From: Pseudomonadota bacterium
GTDB lineage: Bacteria > Desulfobacterota > Desulfovibrionia > Desulfovibrionales > Desulfovibrionaceae
Assembly (NCBI GenBank): GCA_023453335.1
Contig: JAEXTU010000160.1
Span: 1-7,166 of the forward strand
Direction: 5' to 3'
Length of the DNA stretch: 7,166 nucleotides
Under the pieces are notes generated by a model. It worked only from the letters and a program-made list of their open reading frames with translations. It searched no databases and was not told the DNA's origin. A program made the translations under genes and the position numbers. Positions 5,311 to 7,166 of this stretch are shown here, piece after piece; position 1 is the first letter of the stretch, and the number at the start of each line of letters is the position of its first letter.

Positions 5311-6585
5311 ATGTCCTTGCTCTCCGCCTACCTCCCCCTGCTCAAGGTCGCCCTGGCCTTCATGCTCATGCTGGCGGGCATCCGGCTGCGCCTGCGGCTC
5401 TGGGCCGCCATCCTGGCCGGCGGCCTGGCCCTGGGGCTGCTCTTCGGCCTGCCCCTGTGGCGCTGGCCGGGGACGGCGCTCGGCGGGGTCATCCAGGCCC
5501 AGTCCCTGCGCCTGGCCGGCATCGTGGGCCTCATCATGGTCCTATCCGAGTGCATGGAGAAGACCGGCCAGGCCGGCCGGCTCCTGGAATCCCTGGCCGG
5601 CCGCCTGCGGCGGCCCGCCCTGCGCCTGGTCTTCTTCCCCATCCTCATGGGGCTGTTGCCCATGCCCGGCGGCGCGGTGTTCTCCGCGCCCATGGTGCGG
5701 GGCGCGTCGGCCGGCCTGCCGGTGTCGGAGAAGGACCGGGCCCTGGTCAACTACTGGTTCCGGCACATCTGGGAGCTGGCCTGGCCCCTCTACCCCGGGC
5801 TCATCCTGGGCGCGTCCCTGGCCGGCCTGCCGGTGACCGAGGTGGCGGGGGCCATGGCCCTCACCCCGCTGCTCATGCTCGGGCTGGGCTGGTGGTTCAT
5901 CCTGCGGCCCCTGCCCCTGGCCGACGCCCCGGCTCCGGAGGCCGGCCCGGTGCCGCCCCTGCGCCAGGCGCTGCGCCATGCCCTGCCCCTGGTCACGGTC
6001 ATCGCCGGGGCCATGGGCTGCGAGGGAATCCTGGTGGCCCTGGGCCAGGACACCGGCTTCGAACTGGGGGTGCTGGCCGCCCTGGTCATGGCCCTGGCGG
6101 TCTGCGCCGTGCAGAACCGGGGCCGCATCCGCCCCGCCCTCCGGGCCATCGACTACGCCCACGTGGGGGACATGCTCCTGGTGGTGGCCGCCATCTTCGC
6201 CTTCAAGGAGACCCTGCTGACGGCCGGGGTGGTGCAGGAATTGGCCGGAGTGGCCGGCGGCGGGGCCGCGCTCCTGGCCGCCACCCTGCTCCTGCCCTTT
6301 GTCATGGGCTTCGTGTCCGGGATCAACGTGGCCTTCGTGGGCTCCACCTTCCCCCTCATCCTGGCCATGCTGGACCAGGCGGGGCTGGCCCACCAGACCC
6401 TGGCCTACGTGGTGCTGGGCATGTACTCCGGGTTCACCGGGGTCATGGTCTCGCCCATCCACATCTGCTTCATCCTCACCTGCCAGTACTTCGCCACCCC
6501 CATGCCCGCGGCCTGGCCGCGGCTGGTGCTGCCCTGCCTGATCTTCCTGGGCTTCGGCCTGGTCCTGTTCCAGGTCCTGCGCTGA
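5311..6585 (+). CDS. DUF401 family polytopic membrane protein
   Basis: This 424-residue, strongly hydrophobic protein has about ten predicted membrane segments, from residue 4 to 422. It matches the DUF401 (AF0261-type) family, thought to resemble ion transporters; no substrate is established. Family-like landmarks are LLPMPGGAVFSAPMV (115-129), VNYWFRHIWELAWPLYPG (146-163), the central hydrophilic loop (200-222), MGFVSGINVAFVGSTFPL (332-349) and SPIHICFILTCQYF (381-394). The two glycine-rich re-entrant-like stretches, one in each half, suggest the inverted two-repeat architecture of transporters. It follows the diguanylate cyclase by 49 bases with no visible terminator, so it may share the operon. 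No strong Shine-Dalgarno precedes ATG 5311, but similarity and hydrophobic pattern support this start. Its stop lies only 6 bases from the end of the opposing gene. Confidence 0.87.
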   Translation: MSLLSAYLPLLKVALAFMLMLAGIRLRLRLWAAILAGGLALGLLFGLPLWRWPGTALGGVIQAQSLRLAGIVGLIMVLSECMEKTGQAGRLLESLAGRLRRPALRLVFFPILMGLLPMPGGAVFSAPMVRGASAGLPVSEKDRALVNYWFRHIWELAWPLYPGLILGASLAGLPVTEVAGAMALTPLLMLGLGWWFILRPLPLADAPAPEAGPVPPLRQALRHALPLVTVIAGAMGCEGILVALGQDTGFELGVLAALVMALAVCAVQNRGRIRPALRAIDYAHVGDMLLVVAAIFAFKETLLTAGVVQELAGVAGGGAALLAATLLLPFVMGFVSGINVAFVGSTFPLILAMLDQAGLAHQTLAYVVLGMYSGFTGVMVSPIHICFILTCQYFATPMPAAWPRLVLPCLIFLGFGLVLFQVLR

Positions 6586-6591
6586 CGCGGC

Positions 6592-6933
6592 TCAGCAGTC
6601 CACCACGGCCTGCATCTCGCCCATGGTGATGTCCAGGCGGACGGCGAAGGAGACCTCCACCTCGCCCTCCTCCACCCAGGTGATCCGGCAGGGGACCCGG
6701 CCGGCCTGGAGCCCCTTTTCCGGGACCACCAGGTTCAGGTGCACCGGCTCGCCCAGGGCCAGGCCGAGCCGAAGGCCCGGGGCCTTGAGCCGCGCCGTAT
6801 AGTTGGAGATGGCGATGAGGGTGGCCAGGAAGGCCGAGGAGCCGCTGATCAGCTCCACCCGCTGGCTCTGGGAGTAGGCCCGCAGGCCCAGGCGGGAGAA
6901 CTGCACCGTACCGTCGATCTGCTGCTGGAGCAT
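6592..6933 (-). CDS. Small hypothetical protein, possibly PilZ-like
   Basis: The 113-residue protein starts at ATG 6933-6931, chosen because AAAGGAAGGAA (6938-6948) lies at ideal spacing. A longer frame opens upstream to 7143, but the added residues have no protein-like character. The N-terminal half contains two likely helices (about residues 1-46, including SSAFLATLIAISNYTARL). The C-terminal half looks like beta strands: GEPVHLNLVVP (61-71), VPCRITWVEEGEVEVSF (80-96) and LDITMG (100-105). The strand pattern recalls the second half of a PilZ barrel, but the c-di-GMP-binding RxxxR and (D/N)xSxxG motifs are absent. Any nucleotide binding is therefore speculative. No signal peptide or membrane helix is evident. 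It converges on the DUF401 gene and is not in its operon. The gene is well supported by its ribosome binding site; the function is unknown. Confidence 0.75.
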   Translation of the reverse strand: MLQQQIDGTVQFSRLGLRAYSQSQRVELISGSSAFLATLIAISNYTARLKAPGLRLGLALGEPVHLNLVVPEKGLQAGRVPCRITWVEEGEVEVSFAVRLDITMGEMQAVVDC

Positions 6934-6937
6934 GGGG

Positions 6938-6948
6938 TTCCTTCCTTT
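6938..6948 (-). promoter_or_regulatory. Strong ribosome binding site for the small minus-strand gene
   Basis: The minus strand reads AAAGGAAGGAA, ending five bases before ATG 6933. It is a doubled purine-rich Shine-Dalgarno and the strongest reason to place the start at 6933 rather than further upstream. Confidence 0.7.
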
Positions 6949-6975
6949 GCAGGCGGCGGCGGGCACGATCGCATC

Positions 6976-7027
6976 ACTTGCCTGGCCGGGACCGGGAGCC
7001 GGGCCGCCGCACCGGACCTGCCTGGCC
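6976..7027 (-). repeat. Pair of 12-base direct repeats upstream of the small gene
   Basis: On the plus strand ACTTGCCTGGCC (6976-6987) and ACCTGCCTGGCC (7016-7027) differ at one position. They start exactly 40 bases apart, close to four helical turns, and lie 43 to 94 bases upstream of ATG 6933. The placement would suit a regulator binding site. In a GC-rich sequence a chance match cannot be excluded. I found no convincing -10/-35 pair in this upstream region. Confidence 0.4.
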
Positions 7028-7128
7028 ACTGCAAAAATCGGGGCATCAAGCGGGAAGATACCCCGGATCCCGGGAGCGGGCATGGCGGGCCGGTGAAATG
7101 TCCGTGTCGGTACGCGGCATTGCCGCCG

Positions 7129-7162
7129 CTGGCAGCCGCGCAAAAAAGCGCGCCGCAGCCAG
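7129..7162. repeat. Hairpin with A6 loop near the right edge
   Basis: CTGGC (7129-7133) pairs with GCCAG (7158-7162), GC (7135-7136) with GC (7155-7156), and CGCGC (7137-7141) with GCGCG (7148-7152). The loop is six A, or six T on the minus strand. Small bulges interrupt the stem. The homopolymer sits in the loop rather than after the stem, so it is not a normal terminator in either direction. The window ends four bases later, so its context is unknown. Confidence 0.45.
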
Positions 7163-7166
7163 GGGC

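Noticed and set aside
3168..5312. 714-codon open frame on the minus strand opposite the diguanylate cyclase
   Set aside because: It lies antisense to a gene with complete, well-conserved GAF/PAS/GGDEF motifs. Its translation is low-complexity Gly/His/Leu-rich, the usual shadow in GC-rich DNA.
3170..5836. 888-codon plus-strand open frame spanning the cyclase and the start of the DUF401 gene
   Set aside because: The translation is Gly/Pro/Arg-rich without domain similarity, and it is out of frame with the genuine cyclase and DUF401 genes.
6934..7143. N-terminal extension of the small minus-strand protein to 183 residues
   Set aside because: The extra residues do not look like folded protein, and the strong ribosome binding site at 6938-6948 fits only ATG 6933.
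1..7166. CRISPR array, tRNA/rRNA genes, transposase or phage genes
   Set aside because: I saw no regularly spaced repeats, no RNA gene signatures and no mobile-element proteins in any frame.

Overview
The window is very GC-rich, and its genes have the C/G-ending codon use typical of such genomes. Several products resemble proteins I associate with high-GC sulfate reducers of the Desulfovibrionales (Desulfobacterota): a stand-alone LUD protein, an HDOD protein paired with a GAF/PAS diguanylate cyclase, and a DUF401 membrane protein. This assignment is an inference from protein style, not from a marker gene. No rRNA, tRNA, CRISPR array, transposase or phage gene is visible.

Layout. Positions 1-562 (minus strand) hold most of an internally repeated protein that runs off the left edge. 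A 59-base divergent gap separates it from a LUD-domain (LutC/YkgG-like) protein at 622-1308 (plus). The gap at 1309-1528 contains two strong consecutive hairpins (1308-1339 and 1342-1386) and two small ones, and looks like a REP-type or structured-RNA element. A small DUF2784-type membrane protein follows at 1529-1957.

The core of the window is a signalling operon. A good sigma70-type promoter (1962-1991) and a strong ribosome binding site lead into an HDOD-domain protein (2041-3303, TTG start proposed). This overlaps by four bases a soluble GAF-PAS-PAS-GGDEF diguanylate cyclase (3300-5261) with intact catalytic and product-inhibition motifs. A polytopic DUF401 family membrane protein (5311-6585) follows after 49 bases and may be cotranscribed.

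A small 113-residue protein of unknown function (6592-6933, minus) converges on the DUF401 gene with 6 bases between the stop codons. Its second half weakly resembles a PilZ barrel. Its upstream region (6934-7166) carries a near-perfect 12-base direct repeat spaced 40 bases apart, and a hairpin with an A6 loop close to the right edge.

How the genes work together: only the HDOD and diguanylate cyclase genes are clearly linked, by translational coupling and a shared promoter. They probably form one cyclic-di-GMP-related signalling module. The other genes look like ordinary chromosomal neighbours. I see no convincing undescribed multi-gene system. The most unexplained items are the hairpin pair after the LUD gene and the repeat protein at the left edge.
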